Positions 25,403 to 35,396 of a stretch of 64,000 nt of DNA are shown here, in pieces. Made by a program: the position numbers and the translations under genes. The DNA is from an uncultured Pedobacter sp. (lineage in GTDB: Bacteria; Bacteroidota; Bacteroidia; Sphingobacteriales; Sphingobacteriaceae), in contig NZ_CAMLIG010000007.1 in NCBI RefSeq assembly GCF_946480185.1, forward strand, positions 62,001 through 126,000, read 5' to 3'. A model generated the notes under the pieces. It worked only from the letters and a program-made list of their open reading frames with translations, was not told the DNA's origin and searched no databases. The number at the start of each line of letters is the position of its first letter. Position 1 is the stretch's first letter.

Positions 25403-26782
25403 ATGACACTGATTAAATCAATCTCTGGAATAAGAGGGACCATTGGCGGAAAAGCTGGTGATGGATTAACACCTGTAGATATTGTAAAATTTACCGCTGC
25501 GTATGGCAAATGGATTTTCGCTAAAACCGGAAACCAAAAAATTATTTTAGGCAGAGATGCCAGAATTTCTGGCGAAATGGTAAGGAATTTGGTGGTTGGA
25601 ACGCTGCAAAGCATCGGTTTAAATGTGATTGATTTAGGTTTATCCACCACACCAACTGTAGAAATTGCTGTTCCGCAAGAAAAAGCCGGTGGAGGAATTA
25701 TTTTAACCGCCAGCCATAACCCTAAAGAATGGAATGCCCTTAAATTATTGAATGATAAAGGCGAATTTATTAGCGATACCGACGGAAAGGAGCTTTTAGC
25801 CATAGCAGAAAACGATGAAATTTCATTTTCTGCCATTGATGATTTGGGAACTGTAACTTACGATGATTCTTATCTTCAAAAACATATTGACCAAATTTTA
25901 GCGCTCCCTTTAGTGGATGTTGAAGCGATTAAAAAAGCCCATTTTAAAATCGCGATTGACTGCGTAAACTCATCAGGCGGAATTTTTATTCCAGCTTTGT
26001 TAAAGGCTTTGGGTGTGGAAACCATTTATGAGCTTTATTGCGAACCTACCGGGCATTTCCCGCATAACCCCGAACCTTTGCCAGAACACCTGACAGAAAT
26101 TTCTGCTACCGTTGTTAAAAACAAAGCCGATTTAGGCATTGTGGTTGACCCAGATGTGGACAGGCTTTGCTTTGTGAACGAGGACGGAAGCATGTTTGGC
26201 GAAGAATATACTTTAGTGGCTGTTGCCGATTATGTTTTGCAACATACGCCGGGAAGCACTGTTTCTAATTTATCGTCAACCAGGGCATTGCGAGACGTTA
26301 CCGAAAATGCCGGGCAAACTTACCAAGCTTCGGCAGTTGGTGAGGTAAACGTGGTTAATTTAATGAAATCATGCAAAGCAGTGATTGGTGGCGAAGGCAA
26401 CGGAGGAATTATTTATCCGGAACTACATTATGGCCGTGATGCTTTAGTTGGCATCGGCTTATTTTTAACGCATTTGGCAAAAAGTGGCAAAACCATTTCT
26501 CAGCTTAAAGCGAGCTATCCTGCCTATCATATTTCTAAAAACAAAATCACTTTGGAGCAAGGGATGGATGTGGATGGAATTTTGAAAAAAGTGGAAGGAA
26601 AATACAGATTACAACCCTTAAGCACTATTGATGGATTAAAGATTGAGTTTGGCAAAGAGTGGGTGCACTTAAGAAAATCAAATACCGAACCCATCATCAG
26701 AATATATTCTGAGTCTGAAAGCGAAAGCAAAGCAAACAAATTGGCGAAACAGATCATCGCTGATATCAAATCATTTTTATAA
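25403..26782 (+). CDS. glmM: Phosphoglucosamine mutase / phosphohexomutase (GlmM-like)
   Basis: A 459-residue alpha-D-phosphohexomutase. The phosphoserine loop LTASHNPKEWNALK has Ser104, the metal loop is DPDVDRLCF, the sugar loop GEGNGGIIYP is present, and RKSNTEPIIRIYSE closes the phosphate-binding domain. GlmM-type enzymes interconvert the 1- and 6-phosphates of glucosamine. Located between nagB and a NahK-like kinase (22 bp), it may serve HexNAc-1-P breakdown as well as cell-wall precursor synthesis. The exact hexose preference (phosphoglucosamine versus phosphomannose) cannot be settled by reading alone. Confidence 0.88.
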   Translation: MTLIKSISGIRGTIGGKAGDGLTPVDIVKFTAAYGKWIFAKTGNQKIILGRDARISGEMVRNLVVGTLQSIGLNVIDLGLSTTPTVEIAVPQEKAGGGIILTASHNPKEWNALKLLNDKGEFISDTDGKELLAIAENDEISFSAIDDLGTVTYDDSYLQKHIDQILALPLVDVEAIKKAHFKIAIDCVNSSGGIFIPALLKALGVETIYELYCEPTGHFPHNPEPLPEHLTEISATVVKNKADLGIVVDPDVDRLCFVNEDGSMFGEEYTLVAVADYVLQHTPGSTVSNLSSTRALRDVTENAGQTYQASAVGEVNVVNLMKSCKAVIGGEGNGGIIYPELHYGRDALVGIGLFLTHLAKSGKTISQLKASYPAYHISKNKITLEQGMDVDGILKKVEGKYRLQPLSTIDGLKIEFGKEWVHLRKSNTEPIIRIYSESESESKANKLAKQIIADIKSFL

Positions 26783-26804
26783 CCCGAAAATCACCGTCAG
26801 CGCC

Positions 26805-27935
26805 ATGATCAAATCAAACTTCGCCACAGAAACCATTGAAAAAATTGCAAAGAATTTTGCCATTGAAGGAGGCATCAGAAACACCAAACCATTTGGTTCT
26901 GGACATATTAATGATACTTTTTTAATTGCCAATAGTGACAATAGCTGCCCCGATTATCTTTTACAGCGAATTAATCACCATATTTTCAAAGATGTAGAAG
27001 GCGTTGTGGTTAATATCTCTAGGGTTTCGGCCCATTTGGACACCAAATTAAAAAGCGAGTTTAAATCCGACAAATCGGTAGAACAAGTACTCACGCTTAT
27101 TCCAACGGTAAATGGTGTATTATACCTAAAAGACGGCGATGGAAATTACTGGAGAATGTATCAGTTTATTAAAGATTCTATAAGTTACGATTTGGTGGAA
27201 TCAACCAAACAGGCATTTGAAGGTGGCGAAGCTTTTGGCCGATTTCAGTTGATGCTGGCTGATATGGATGCCGAATTACTTACTGAAACGCTACCAAACT
27301 TTCATAACATCAAATTTAGGTTAGAGAACTACAAAAAAGCTTTGGCTGATGATACTGCCAACCGGGCAAAAAACGTTGCAGAAGAAATTGCTTTGGTGAA
27401 GGAGTACGAAGAATTCATGTGTAGCCTTTACCAAATGGGCGAAGAAGGTTTGCTTCCAAAACGGATCACCCATAACGACACCAAGTTTAACAATATTTTG
27501 TTCGATAAGTACGATAATGTAATCTGCATTATTGATTTAGATACGGTAATGCCCGGCTATGTTGCTTATGATTTTGGCGACGCCATCCGCTCTTTGGTAA
27601 ATACTGCCGAGGAAGACGAAGCGGACTTAACTAAAATTAGCGTAAATATGCCTTTGTTTAACGCTTACACGGCGGGCTATTTAAAAGAAGCCATCAACTT
27701 TTTAACTAAGGAAGAGTTAAAGTCTCTTTATTATGCAGTCTTTCTTTTCCCTTATATGCAGGCTGTCCGTTTTTTAACGGATTATTTGCAGGGCGACACT
27801 TACTATAAAATTGCCTATCCAGAACACAATTTGGTACGCACAAAATCGCAGTTTAAATTGTTTAAAGAACTGTATGCTCAAAAAGATGCAATTAAGCAAA
27901 TGATTGAAAACAGTGCAGAGTTAGCCGCTGGTTAG
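26805..27935 (+). CDS. NahK-like N-acetylhexosamine kinase (APH fold)
   Basis: A 376-residue aminoglycoside-phosphotransferase-fold kinase. The nucleotide-facing strand FGSGHINDTFLI is near residue 31; the Brenner motif is THNDTKFNNILFD; the metal-binding segment IIDLDTVMPGYVAYDFGDAIRS is the form typical of N-acetylhexosamine 1-kinase (NahK). It would phosphorylate GlcNAc or GalNAc released from chondroitin or dermatan fragments at C1. It lies 22 bp after the mutase that could turn the 1-phosphate into the 6-phosphate, and just upstream of chondroitinase AC. Fold is sure; NahK function is inferred from motif and context. Confidence 0.82.
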   Translation: MIKSNFATETIEKIAKNFAIEGGIRNTKPFGSGHINDTFLIANSDNSCPDYLLQRINHHIFKDVEGVVVNISRVSAHLDTKLKSEFKSDKSVEQVLTLIPTVNGVLYLKDGDGNYWRMYQFIKDSISYDLVESTKQAFEGGEAFGRFQLMLADMDAELLTETLPNFHNIKFRLENYKKALADDTANRAKNVAEEIALVKEYEEFMCSLYQMGEEGLLPKRITHNDTKFNNILFDKYDNVICIIDLDTVMPGYVAYDFGDAIRSLVNTAEEDEADLTKISVNMPLFNAYTAGYLKEAINFLTKEELKSLYYAVFLFPYMQAVRFLTDYLQGDTYYKIAYPEHNLVRTKSQFKLFKELYAQKDAIKQMIENSAELAAG

Positions 27936-28061
27936 TTTTTTATTCTGCCCGATGACTATTCTAAAATTAATTCTGGGCAAAAATTATAACAGTGATGAGT
28001 TTATTTAAAACGAAGCAACTATTTTAGCACACACTCGCCTTAAAAGCAAGAATCAAAAAGT

Positions 28062-30158
28062 ATGAAAAAACTACTCTTAACTATCTTTTGCACCAACTGC
28101 TTATTCGCTATGGCCAGTTTAGCCCAAACTATCTCTCCATTTGAAACGATAATGAACAAAGTGTATCAGGACGTTTCCGAAGAAAAATCAAATCCGGATA
28201 AAAGCACAAAGGAATATTTAGCCACTTTGAAAGAAGACGGTAGCTGGGCAGATATTGATTATAAATCTACCGCCATAACCGTATGGGAACCTTCAGTGCA
28301 TCTCGACAGAATTACAAACTTATTACAGGCCTACACCAATAAAACAAGCTCGCTTTATAATGATAAAAACCTATTTGGCGCAATTGTAAAAGGATTACAG
28401 TTTTGGTATAAAACCGATGCCAAAAGCGACAATTGGTGGCATAACGAAATTAGTGTACCGCAAAAATTGGGCGTATTGCTCATCATCGCCAACTATGGAA
28501 AATCAAAACTTCCCGATGATTTGAAAACCGGTTTGCTAGAAAGAATGAAAAGAGGTTTCCCCGATAAAAGAACAGGAGCCAACAAAACAGACATTGCTAC
28601 ACATTACTTTTACAGGGCATTACTAACTGAGGATGTTAAATTACTATCGTTTTCTTTAGATCAACTGTTTGAACCGGTTCAATTGGTAGATGGCGAAGAA
28701 GGTTTACAGTATGATTTTTCTTACCTACAACATGGCCCTCAATTATATATTTCTGGCTACGGGGAAGTTTTTATCGCAGGAGTTTTAAAAGTAGCAAATT
28801 ATGTAAAAGGCACTCCTTACGCATTAAGCAAAGAAAAACTTGCACTTTTCTCAACTTTTTATAAAGATACATATCTGCATACCATAAGAGGATATTATGG
28901 CGATTTCAGTGTTGAAGGAAGAGGAGTGAGCAGGGTAGATCGGTTAAAAAAATCCGAAAAAAGTAATTTAGAAGGCTTTAAAAAGATTGAACCTGAATAT
29001 TCCATAGTTTGGGATGAAGCGATTACCCGATTTTCGACTGTGGGAAAACCAGATTTTGGCGTAAAACCTTATCACCAACATTTTTGGAAAGCAGATTATG
29101 CTTTGCATGTACGTCCTGATTATACTTTTAGTGTTAGAATCGCCAGCACCAGAACAAAACGTACTGAAATGGGCAATAAAGAAGATTTATATGGAAGATA
29201 CCTTCCCGATGGGGCTACTAACATACAGGTAAGCGGACCGGAATATTTTAATATTATGCCTATTTGGGAATGGGATAAAATACCGGGAACAACAAGCAGA
29301 AACTATACAGAGGATAGGTTAATGACTGTTAACTGGGGGGAAACCGGCTATAATGATTTCTCCGGAGGCGTTTCTGACGGAATTTACGGCGCAACCGCTT
29401 ACGAGTTAAAATACGATAGTGTTTCTGCAAAAAAAGCTTGGTTTTTCTTTGACCACGAAATAGTTTGCTTAGGCGCAGGCATCAATAGCAATACAAAAGA
29501 AGAAATCACAACTACGGTAAACCAGGCCTGGTTAAATGGGAATGTTATCCTTTCCAACCATCGCAAAATAGGAAAGGGAGAAGTAATCAATTACAACGCT
29601 AAAAAACAATCGTGGCTTTACCATGCAAATACAGGCTATTATTTTCCTGATGGTGGCTCTTTATCCTTAAGCACACAACAGCAAACCGGCAATTGGCATA
29701 AAATAAACAACTCTTTTTCAAAAGATGAAGTTTCTGGAGATGTGTTTAAGTTTTGGTTAAACCACGGAACACAGCCACACGATGCAAAATATGCTTACAT
29801 GGTACTGCCTGCCATAAAAAGTGAGAAGGCAATGGAAAGCTATGATCCTCAAACTGTTAAAATATTGGCAAACACCACAACCCAACAAGCAGTTTATCAG
29901 CAAAAATTAAAAATTTTACAAGTGGTATTTTACAAATCTTCGCAAATAGAAGCAGAGAATTTTTCTGTTAGCGTGGATAAACCTTGCATATTGATGCTAA
30001 AAGAAGAAAAAAAGCAAATTTTTATCAGCGATCCTTTGTTTAAAGAGAAAAGTATAACTGTGATTGTGAAAGATAAAAAAACAGGAAAATCTAAGTCTAT
30101 GAAAGTAGATCTTCCGGTTGACGCTTATTTAGGAAGCACAAAAGAGGTCGAACTTTAA
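28062..30158 (+). CDS. cslA: Chondroitinase AC-type lyase (PL8)
   Basis: A 698-residue secreted polysaccharide lyase (signal peptide ends near MASLAQ, residue 22). It matches the Pedobacter heparinus chondroitinase AC that I remember nearly throughout (700 residues): GANKTDIATHYFYRALLT, LQYDFSYLQHGPQL, DFSVEGRGVSR and GVSDGIYGATAYELKYDS. The expected catalytic residues line up as N174, H224, Y233, R287/R291 and E369. It cuts chondroitin 4- and 6-sulfate by beta-elimination, giving unsaturated disaccharides. An alpha/alpha toroid forms about residues 25-335, beta-sandwich domains the rest. It stands alone between the amino-sugar genes and the SusCD operon, with 126 bp upstream and no CGAACAC operator there. 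Confidence 0.95.
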   Translation: MKKLLLTIFCTNCLFAMASLAQTISPFETIMNKVYQDVSEEKSNPDKSTKEYLATLKEDGSWADIDYKSTAITVWEPSVHLDRITNLLQAYTNKTSSLYNDKNLFGAIVKGLQFWYKTDAKSDNWWHNEISVPQKLGVLLIIANYGKSKLPDDLKTGLLERMKRGFPDKRTGANKTDIATHYFYRALLTEDVKLLSFSLDQLFEPVQLVDGEEGLQYDFSYLQHGPQLYISGYGEVFIAGVLKVANYVKGTPYALSKEKLALFSTFYKDTYLHTIRGYYGDFSVEGRGVSRVDRLKKSEKSNLEGFKKIEPEYSIVWDEAITRFSTVGKPDFGVKPYHQHFWKADYALHVRPDYTFSVRIASTRTKRTEMGNKEDLYGRYLPDGATNIQVSGPEYFNIMPIWEWDKIPGTTSRNYTEDRLMTVNWGETGYNDFSGGVSDGIYGATAYELKYDSVSAKKAWFFFDHEIVCLGAGINSNTKEEITTTVNQAWLNGNVILSNHRKIGKGEVINYNAKKQSWLYHANTGYYFPDGGSLSLSTQQQTGNWHKINNSFSKDEVSGDVFKFWLNHGTQPHDAKYAYMVLPAIKSEKAMESYDPQTVKILANTTTQQAVYQQKLKILQVVFYKSSQIEAENFSVSVDKPCILMLKEEKKQIFISDPLFKEKSITVIVKDKKTGKSKSMKVDLPVDAYLGSTKEVEL

Positions 30159-30525
30159 AGTTGGTATTTGCATAGCGATTAAAACAGTTTTTTTCTAAAT
30201 GTATGCGTAAGTTAAAAAGGAATTGCGGTGGCTTATTATTAGGTTTTTGTCAAATGGAGCCGCCTAACGAAGAAAACCGAAGTTTGAAAGTTTATAGCCT
30301 TGACTGACTTGCATTATTTTCGTCTTTGCTCTTGCTCTATTTTTGTTGCATTTAACTCAAATCAATTTTTAAACATCAAGAGGTTTCATTAACAAAAAAA
30401 ACTATCCTTTAAAAAAACTTATTTAAAATATAAATCCAGTAAGTTATTTCCAATCTCACAAATAGCCAAATAGCAGCTTTACAACGCACAGATATGGATA
30501 TACGTTTTCGTACCTAAATTAATTA
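30159..30525. other. Long intergenic region before susC
   Basis: About 370 bp after chondroitinase AC with no ORF. It holds an imperfect inverted repeat (GGTGGCT near 30227 and AGCCGCC near 30259) that may be a weak terminator for the upstream gene, then AT-rich DNA leading to the susC promoter. Confidence 0.35.
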
Positions 30526-30555
30526 TTGCGTGTTCGATAACAATATGTAAATTTT
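30526..30555 (+). promoter_or_regulatory. susC promoter
   Basis: TTG (30526-30528) and TAAATTTT (30548-30555) are spaced 19 bp apart, matching the Bacteroidota -33/-7 pattern apart from the final G. One copy of the shared operator overlaps the spacer and another starts 2 bp after the -7 element. Confidence 0.5.
30529..30544. promoter_or_regulatory. Shared operator, copy 1 (susC promoter spacer)
   Basis: Read on the minus strand this is ATTGTTATCGAACACG, matching the window-wide consensus NNNGTTWWCGAACACR. It lies between the -33 and -7 elements, where a bound repressor would block RNA polymerase. Confidence 0.6.
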
Positions 30556-30557
30556 AG

Positions 30558-30573
30558 AGTGTTTACGAACACA
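30558..30573. promoter_or_regulatory. Shared operator, copy 2 (susC start site)
   Basis: AGTGTTTACGAACACA contains perfect arms GTGTT/AACAC. It begins 2 bp after the -7 element, covering the expected transcription start. Its centre is 29 bp from that of copy 1. Confidence 0.65.
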
Positions 30574-30652
30574 TTATTTTCAAAAAAATTTGCGGAAACA
30601 TTTATTTATCAGTAAGTTTGATCACCAATTAAAAATTCTTAGTTAAAATCGC

Positions 30653-33600
30653 ATGAAAAAAATCAACACTTTAAAGGTCTTTTCCCGCCTAACTGTATTT
30701 TTGATGCTGTTTTTATTTGTACAATCAACATTGATTGCTTCAAATGCTACAGCTGCCATCGTCGTCAAAGGAAAAATTTTAGATAACGAAGGGCTACCTC
30801 TTCCAGGAGTTAGTGTCAGCGTAAAAAACGAAAAGGCGGCGACATTAACCGATATTAACGGTAATTATTCCGTTTCAGTAGAAGGTAAAACTTCCGTTAT
30901 TGTGTTCTCATTTTTGGGCTTTACCACTCAGCAAGTCATCGTTGGCGAACGCACTATCATTAATCTTTCACTTAAACCTACCTCAAACAGCTTAAATGAA
31001 GTAGTTGTGGTTGGTTATGGAACGGTGAAAAAAGGCGACTTAACAGGTTCGATAGGTCAAGTAACCATGAAAGACTTACAAAAAGCCCCGGTAAAATCTT
31101 TTGACGAAGCATTAGCCGGCCGGTTAGCAGGTGTGCAGGTAAGCTCTACCGACGGACAGCCCGGTTCATCATTCAATATCGTCATCAGAGGTCAAAACTC
31201 CTTAACACAGGACAATTCTCCTTTATATGTTATTGACGGCTTCCCGATAGAATCATCAGACAACAATAATATCAACCCGGCAGATATAGAATCTATCGAG
31301 GTGTTAAAAGATGCTTCTGCAACGGCTATCTACGGCTCTCGTGGCGCAAATGGGGTGGTTATTGTTACTACAAAATCCGGCAAAAAAGGTGACCCTAAAA
31401 TTGATTATAACGGAAATTACGGCTTCCGGAAGAATGTTAAAACCATGGACTTGCTTTCTCCTTATGATTTTATAGCATTTCAACAAGAGCTTAGTCCAAG
31501 CACCACTGATTTGTTGTACTTAACCGGCAAAGGAAAAACCTTAGCTGATTATAAGAATGTAGCAGGAGTTAACTGGCAGGACCAGCTTTTTAGGAACGCA
31601 CCTATACAGCAACATAGCATTGCAATGAGTGGCGGAACAGATGCTACGCAGTATTATGTAAGTGGTTCGTTAAATGATGAAAAAGGTACTATTATTAATA
31701 CAGGATTTAAACGTTACCAAGGCAAAATAACCCTTACTCAAAAAATAAATCCTAAGTTAAAAGCATATTTTAACGCCAATTATAGTAATTATGAATCTAA
31801 CGGAATTGTTCCAACGGATGGAACAAACTCTGCCACTAACAACCTATTATATAGTACTTGGGGCTATAGGCCAATTTCTGGCTCAGGCTTAGATTTAACA
31901 GGGGTTTTACTAGATCCGGATATTGACGGAAGCAACGATTACAGGATAAACCCGATTATATCTTCAAATAACGAAGTTAGAGTTTCAACAAATAATAATT
32001 TAGTGGTTAATACTTACGGCCAATATAGTATCAACAAAAATTTAACACTTCGTATTTCTGGTGGAATTACTAAAAACACCATAAGAAATGACAGATTTAA
32101 CAATAGCCAAACATTTTACGGAAATCCTTTTACTTCAGGAGGTGTAAACGGGGTAAATGGATCGGTAATATATGTGGAGAATAGCCGCTGGTTGAATGAA
32201 AATACCTTAACCTACCATAAAGTCTTCAATAAAGTACATGATTTAAACATTTTAGGAGGTATCACCTTTCAAGACAATAAATACGCTACTTACGGTAGCG
32301 CGGCCATCCAAGTGCCAAACGAATCTTTAGGTTTAAACGGACTAGATGAAGGTGTACCGCAATCGGTTACTGCCGGAGGTGCTTCTGACCGATTAAATTC
32401 TTATTTAACGCGTGTAAACTATAACTATAAGTCTAAATATTTACTTACAGCGTCGTTCAGGGCAGACGGTTCATCAAAGTTTGCAAAAGGTAACAGATGG
32501 GGCTATTTTCCATCGGCATCTGCGGCTTGGAGAATGAGCAGTGAGAACTTTATGAAAAACATTAATTTTATAAACGATGCTAAACTAAGAATAGGTTATG
32601 GTGTAACTGGCAACAACAGAGTAGGAAGTTTTGATTATTTATCTGTTTTGGGTCAACCTACTGGCTCTCCTTATGCTTTTAACAATGTTATTAATTTAGG
32701 TGCAATTCCAATCTCTTTAGGTAACTCAGATTTGAAATGGGAAACTACTTCACAAGCAAACATTGGTTATGATTTGGGCTTATTTAAAGACCGTATCAAT
32801 TTCACATTTGATGCTTACAGAAAAACTACTTACGATTTATTGCTAGATGCCGATTTACCTTATACTACCGGTTACAGCAATATTTTCAAAAATATTGGCA
32901 AAGTAAGAAACCAAGGTTTAGAGTTTACCTTAAATACGCAAAACATCAAAACCAAAAACTTTAACTGGAGTTCCAGCTTCAATATCAGTTTTAATAAAAC
33001 AAAAGTATTGGAGCTTAGTGATAATCAGGAATCTTTATCAAGAGCTATTGGATGGGACAATTCATTTTCATCAACACCATTATACCTAACCAAAGTTGGC
33101 GGTCCAATGGGTCAGTTTTACGGATTTGTGTTTGATGGTATTTATCAATTAACAGATTTTGATGTTTCACCTTCTGGTACTTATTCATTAAAAGGTAACG
33201 TGGTAGATAACGGCAGCGCTCGTAATTCTATACAGCCTGGAGATGTAAAATACAAAGATATTAACGGAGATGGCGTTGTAAATACAAAAGACCAAACCAT
33301 TATCGGGAGAGGCCTGCCAATACACACAGGCGGGTTTACCAATAACTTCAGCTATAAACAATTTGATTTAAATGTGTTTTTGCAGTGGTCTTACGGTAAT
33401 GATATTTACAATGCTAATAGAATGGTTTTTGAAGGAAATGCCTTGTCAAAAATTAATTTAAACCAATTTGCTTCTTACGCAGACCGTTGGACACCAACCA
33501 ACCCAAGCAATACCATTCCTAGGGTACGGGGCGAGGGACCTAAAGTTTACTCTTCAAGGGTAATTGAGGATGGTTCTTACCTACGTTTAAAAACCGTTTC

Positions 33601-33814
33601 TTTGGGTTACAATTTTAACGATAAAATTACTAAAAAGTTAAAAATGAAATCTTTAAGAGTATTTGCTTCAGCTCAAAATCTGCTTACATTCACAAATTAC
33701 TCTGGAATGGATCCTGAGGTTTCTGTAAGAAACTCAGCTTTAACGCCAGGTTTTGATTATTCGGCATATCCAAGGGCCCGTACAATTGTTTTTGGTTTAA
33801 ATACATCATTCTAA
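30653..33814 (+). CDS. susC: SusC/RagA-family TonB-dependent outer-membrane transporter
   Basis: A 1053-residue protein. Signal peptide about residues 1-32; carboxypeptidase-regulatory-like domain about 38-112 (KGKILDNEGLPLPGVSVSVK); SusC signature NEVVVVGYGTVKKGDLTGSI near 115; plug domain with VYVIDGFPI-type and ASATAIYGSRGANGVVIVTTK segments; then the 22-strand barrel ending in YPRARTIVFGLNTSF. It imports oligosaccharides across the outer membrane with TonB energy, together with the SusD-like lid encoded 7 bp downstream. By context the cargo is chondroitin or dermatan sulfate fragments. First gene of a seven-gene operon ending with the terminator at 43044. Confidence 0.95.
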   Translation: MKKINTLKVFSRLTVFLMLFLFVQSTLIASNATAAIVVKGKILDNEGLPLPGVSVSVKNEKAATLTDINGNYSVSVEGKTSVIVFSFLGFTTQQVIVGERTIINLSLKPTSNSLNEVVVVGYGTVKKGDLTGSIGQVTMKDLQKAPVKSFDEALAGRLAGVQVSSTDGQPGSSFNIVIRGQNSLTQDNSPLYVIDGFPIESSDNNNINPADIESIEVLKDASATAIYGSRGANGVVIVTTKSGKKGDPKIDYNGNYGFRKNVKTMDLLSPYDFIAFQQELSPSTTDLLYLTGKGKTLADYKNVAGVNWQDQLFRNAPIQQHSIAMSGGTDATQYYVSGSLNDEKGTIINTGFKRYQGKITLTQKINPKLKAYFNANYSNYESNGIVPTDGTNSATNNLLYSTWGYRPISGSGLDLTGVLLDPDIDGSNDYRINPIISSNNEVRVSTNNNLVVNTYGQYSINKNLTLRISGGITKNTIRNDRFNNSQTFYGNPFTSGGVNGVNGSVIYVENSRWLNENTLTYHKVFNKVHDLNILGGITFQDNKYATYGSAAIQVPNESLGLNGLDEGVPQSVTAGGASDRLNSYLTRVNYNYKSKYLLTASFRADGSSKFAKGNRWGYFPSASAAWRMSSENFMKNINFINDAKLRIGYGVTGNNRVGSFDYLSVLGQPTGSPYAFNNVINLGAIPISLGNSDLKWETTSQANIGYDLGLFKDRINFTFDAYRKTTYDLLLDADLPYTTGYSNIFKNIGKVRNQGLEFTLNTQNIKTKNFNWSSSFNISFNKTKVLELSDNQESLSRAIGWDNSFSSTPLYLTKVGGPMGQFYGFVFDGIYQLTDFDVSPSGTYSLKGNVVDNGSARNSIQPGDVKYKDINGDGVVNTKDQTIIGRGLPIHTGGFTNNFSYKQFDLNVFLQWSYGNDIYNANRMVFEGNALSKINLNQFASYADRWTPTNPSNTIPRVRGEGPKVYSSRVIEDGSYLRLKTVSLGYNFNDKITKKLKMKSLRVFASAQNLLTFTNYSGMDPEVSVRNSALTPGFDYSAYPRARTIVFGLNTSF

Positions 33815-33821
33815 AATTATA

Positions 33822-35378
33822 ATGAAAATGAAAAATTTTAAATATATAATGGTAATAGGCCTTTTAACAGTCTTTACCACATCATGCGAAAAATTCTTAG
33901 ATACTAAGCCAACAGACACTTTATCTCCAGACTATTACTATACTACTGAAACACAGATGAATGCCGCGTTAACGGGAGTTTACGATGTTTTAGGTAACGA
34001 AGCTTTGTATGGCAATAGTATATTTACCACTTTAAATGCTCCTACAGATTTAAGCTATTACAGAAGAAACAATGTTTTCTCGGGTGTTCAGGTATTAAAT
34101 TTTGATGCTTCTGCTCCAGAGATCAGGCAGATGTGGCAAACCTTATATACTGGGATAAACAGAGCCAATCTGGTTTTGGCAAATATTCAAAAACCACAAA
34201 TGGATGATGCCAAAAGAGATATTATTAAAGGACAAGCTTTGTTTTTAAGAGCATATTACCATTTTTTATTGGTAAGTAACTGGGGCGATGTTCCATTGGT
34301 TTTAGATGCCAACGTTGATGTAAACAAACCTAACGTTGCCCGTACTCCTGCTAAAGAAGTTTATGCTCAAATTTTAAAAGATATGGAAGAAGCAGAAGGC
34401 TTAGTTCAGGATATTAAAACTTTGGGGTTTGGTGGCCGTGTGAGCAAATCTGCGGTACGGGGAATTTTAGCCCGTGTAAACTTATACATGGCAGGTGCGC
34501 CATTAAATGATGTGAGTAGATATCCGGAAGCACTAAAATGGGCTTTAGCTGTAAAAAATGATGCAGTTGCGTCTCACCAATTAAACCCAAATTATAACCA
34601 GGTATTTATCAACTACGCTCAAGATAAATATGACACTAAAGAAAGTATATGGGAAGTGGAGTTATGGGGAAATAGAATTGGAAATAACTATCAAGAGGCT
34701 GGCAGAGTTGGAAACACCAATGGTATCCAATGCGGAAGCACTACAGAAGGTTATAGCTACGGTTTTATAGGTGCTACCGCAAAATTATATAAGTTATACG
34801 AAAGCACAGATAACCGCAGAGATTGGGCAATTGGTCCTTACAGCTACTCCGGACAAACCGCTACTAAAGTAAACTGGGCCACAACAGACGTTTATCAGCG
34901 TATGTGCGGTAAATTTAGAAGAGAGTATGAATTGATAGAAAAGCAAAAAAATTATACACCACAAAATTTCCCGCTATTGAGATATTCTGATGTTTTATTG
35001 ATGATTGCTGAAGCTTCAGGCCCAAATCAGGTAGGTTATGATGCTTTAAACGAGGTAAGAAGAAGAGCAAACGCTAAGGAATTTACGATAGCAAATGGCA
35101 ATTACACAACCAATCCGGCAGATTACTTAAAAATCATCCAAGACGAAAGGGCAAGAGAACTCTGTTTTGAAGCACTAAGGGTAAATGATTTAAAAAGATG
35201 GGGACTATATATTTTTAATATGCAGCAAGTAGCGGCGGATATTACCGCTAATGCCCCTGCAGCATTTAAATACGCAGCCTTAGCCGGTAACAATATTGAT
35301 CAAAGACATTTATTGTATCCAGTTCCGTTAAGAGAAATCTCAATAAATCCCCTACTAAGTCAAAATAAAAATTGGTAA
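33822..35378 (+). CDS. susD: SusD/RagB-family outer-membrane glycan-binding lipoprotein
   Basis: A 518-residue lipoprotein (Cys22 in VFTTSC). DTKPTDTLSPDYYYTTETQMNAAL is the conserved N-terminal SusD segment and KSAVRGILARVNLYMA belongs to the TPR core. The C-terminal part has DERARELCFEALRVNDLKRW and ends in HLLYPVPLREISINPLLSQN as SusD proteins do. It acts as the hinged lid on SusC and binds the glycan at the surface. Two start ATGs lie 6 bp apart (33822 and 33828); both keep the signal. Gap to susC is 7 bp, consistent with co-transcription. Confidence 0.95.
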   Translation: MKMKNFKYIMVIGLLTVFTTSCEKFLDTKPTDTLSPDYYYTTETQMNAALTGVYDVLGNEALYGNSIFTTLNAPTDLSYYRRNNVFSGVQVLNFDASAPEIRQMWQTLYTGINRANLVLANIQKPQMDDAKRDIIKGQALFLRAYYHFLLVSNWGDVPLVLDANVDVNKPNVARTPAKEVYAQILKDMEEAEGLVQDIKTLGFGGRVSKSAVRGILARVNLYMAGAPLNDVSRYPEALKWALAVKNDAVASHQLNPNYNQVFINYAQDKYDTKESIWEVELWGNRIGNNYQEAGRVGNTNGIQCGSTTEGYSYGFIGATAKLYKLYESTDNRRDWAIGPYSYSGQTATKVNWATTDVYQRMCGKFRREYELIEKQKNYTPQNFPLLRYSDVLLMIAEASGPNQVGYDALNEVRRRANAKEFTIANGNYTTNPADYLKIIQDERARELCFEALRVNDLKRWGLYIFNMQQVAADITANAPAAFKYAALAGNNIDQRHLLYPVPLREISINPLLSQNKNW

Positions 35379-35396
35379 CATTTAATAATTATTAAG

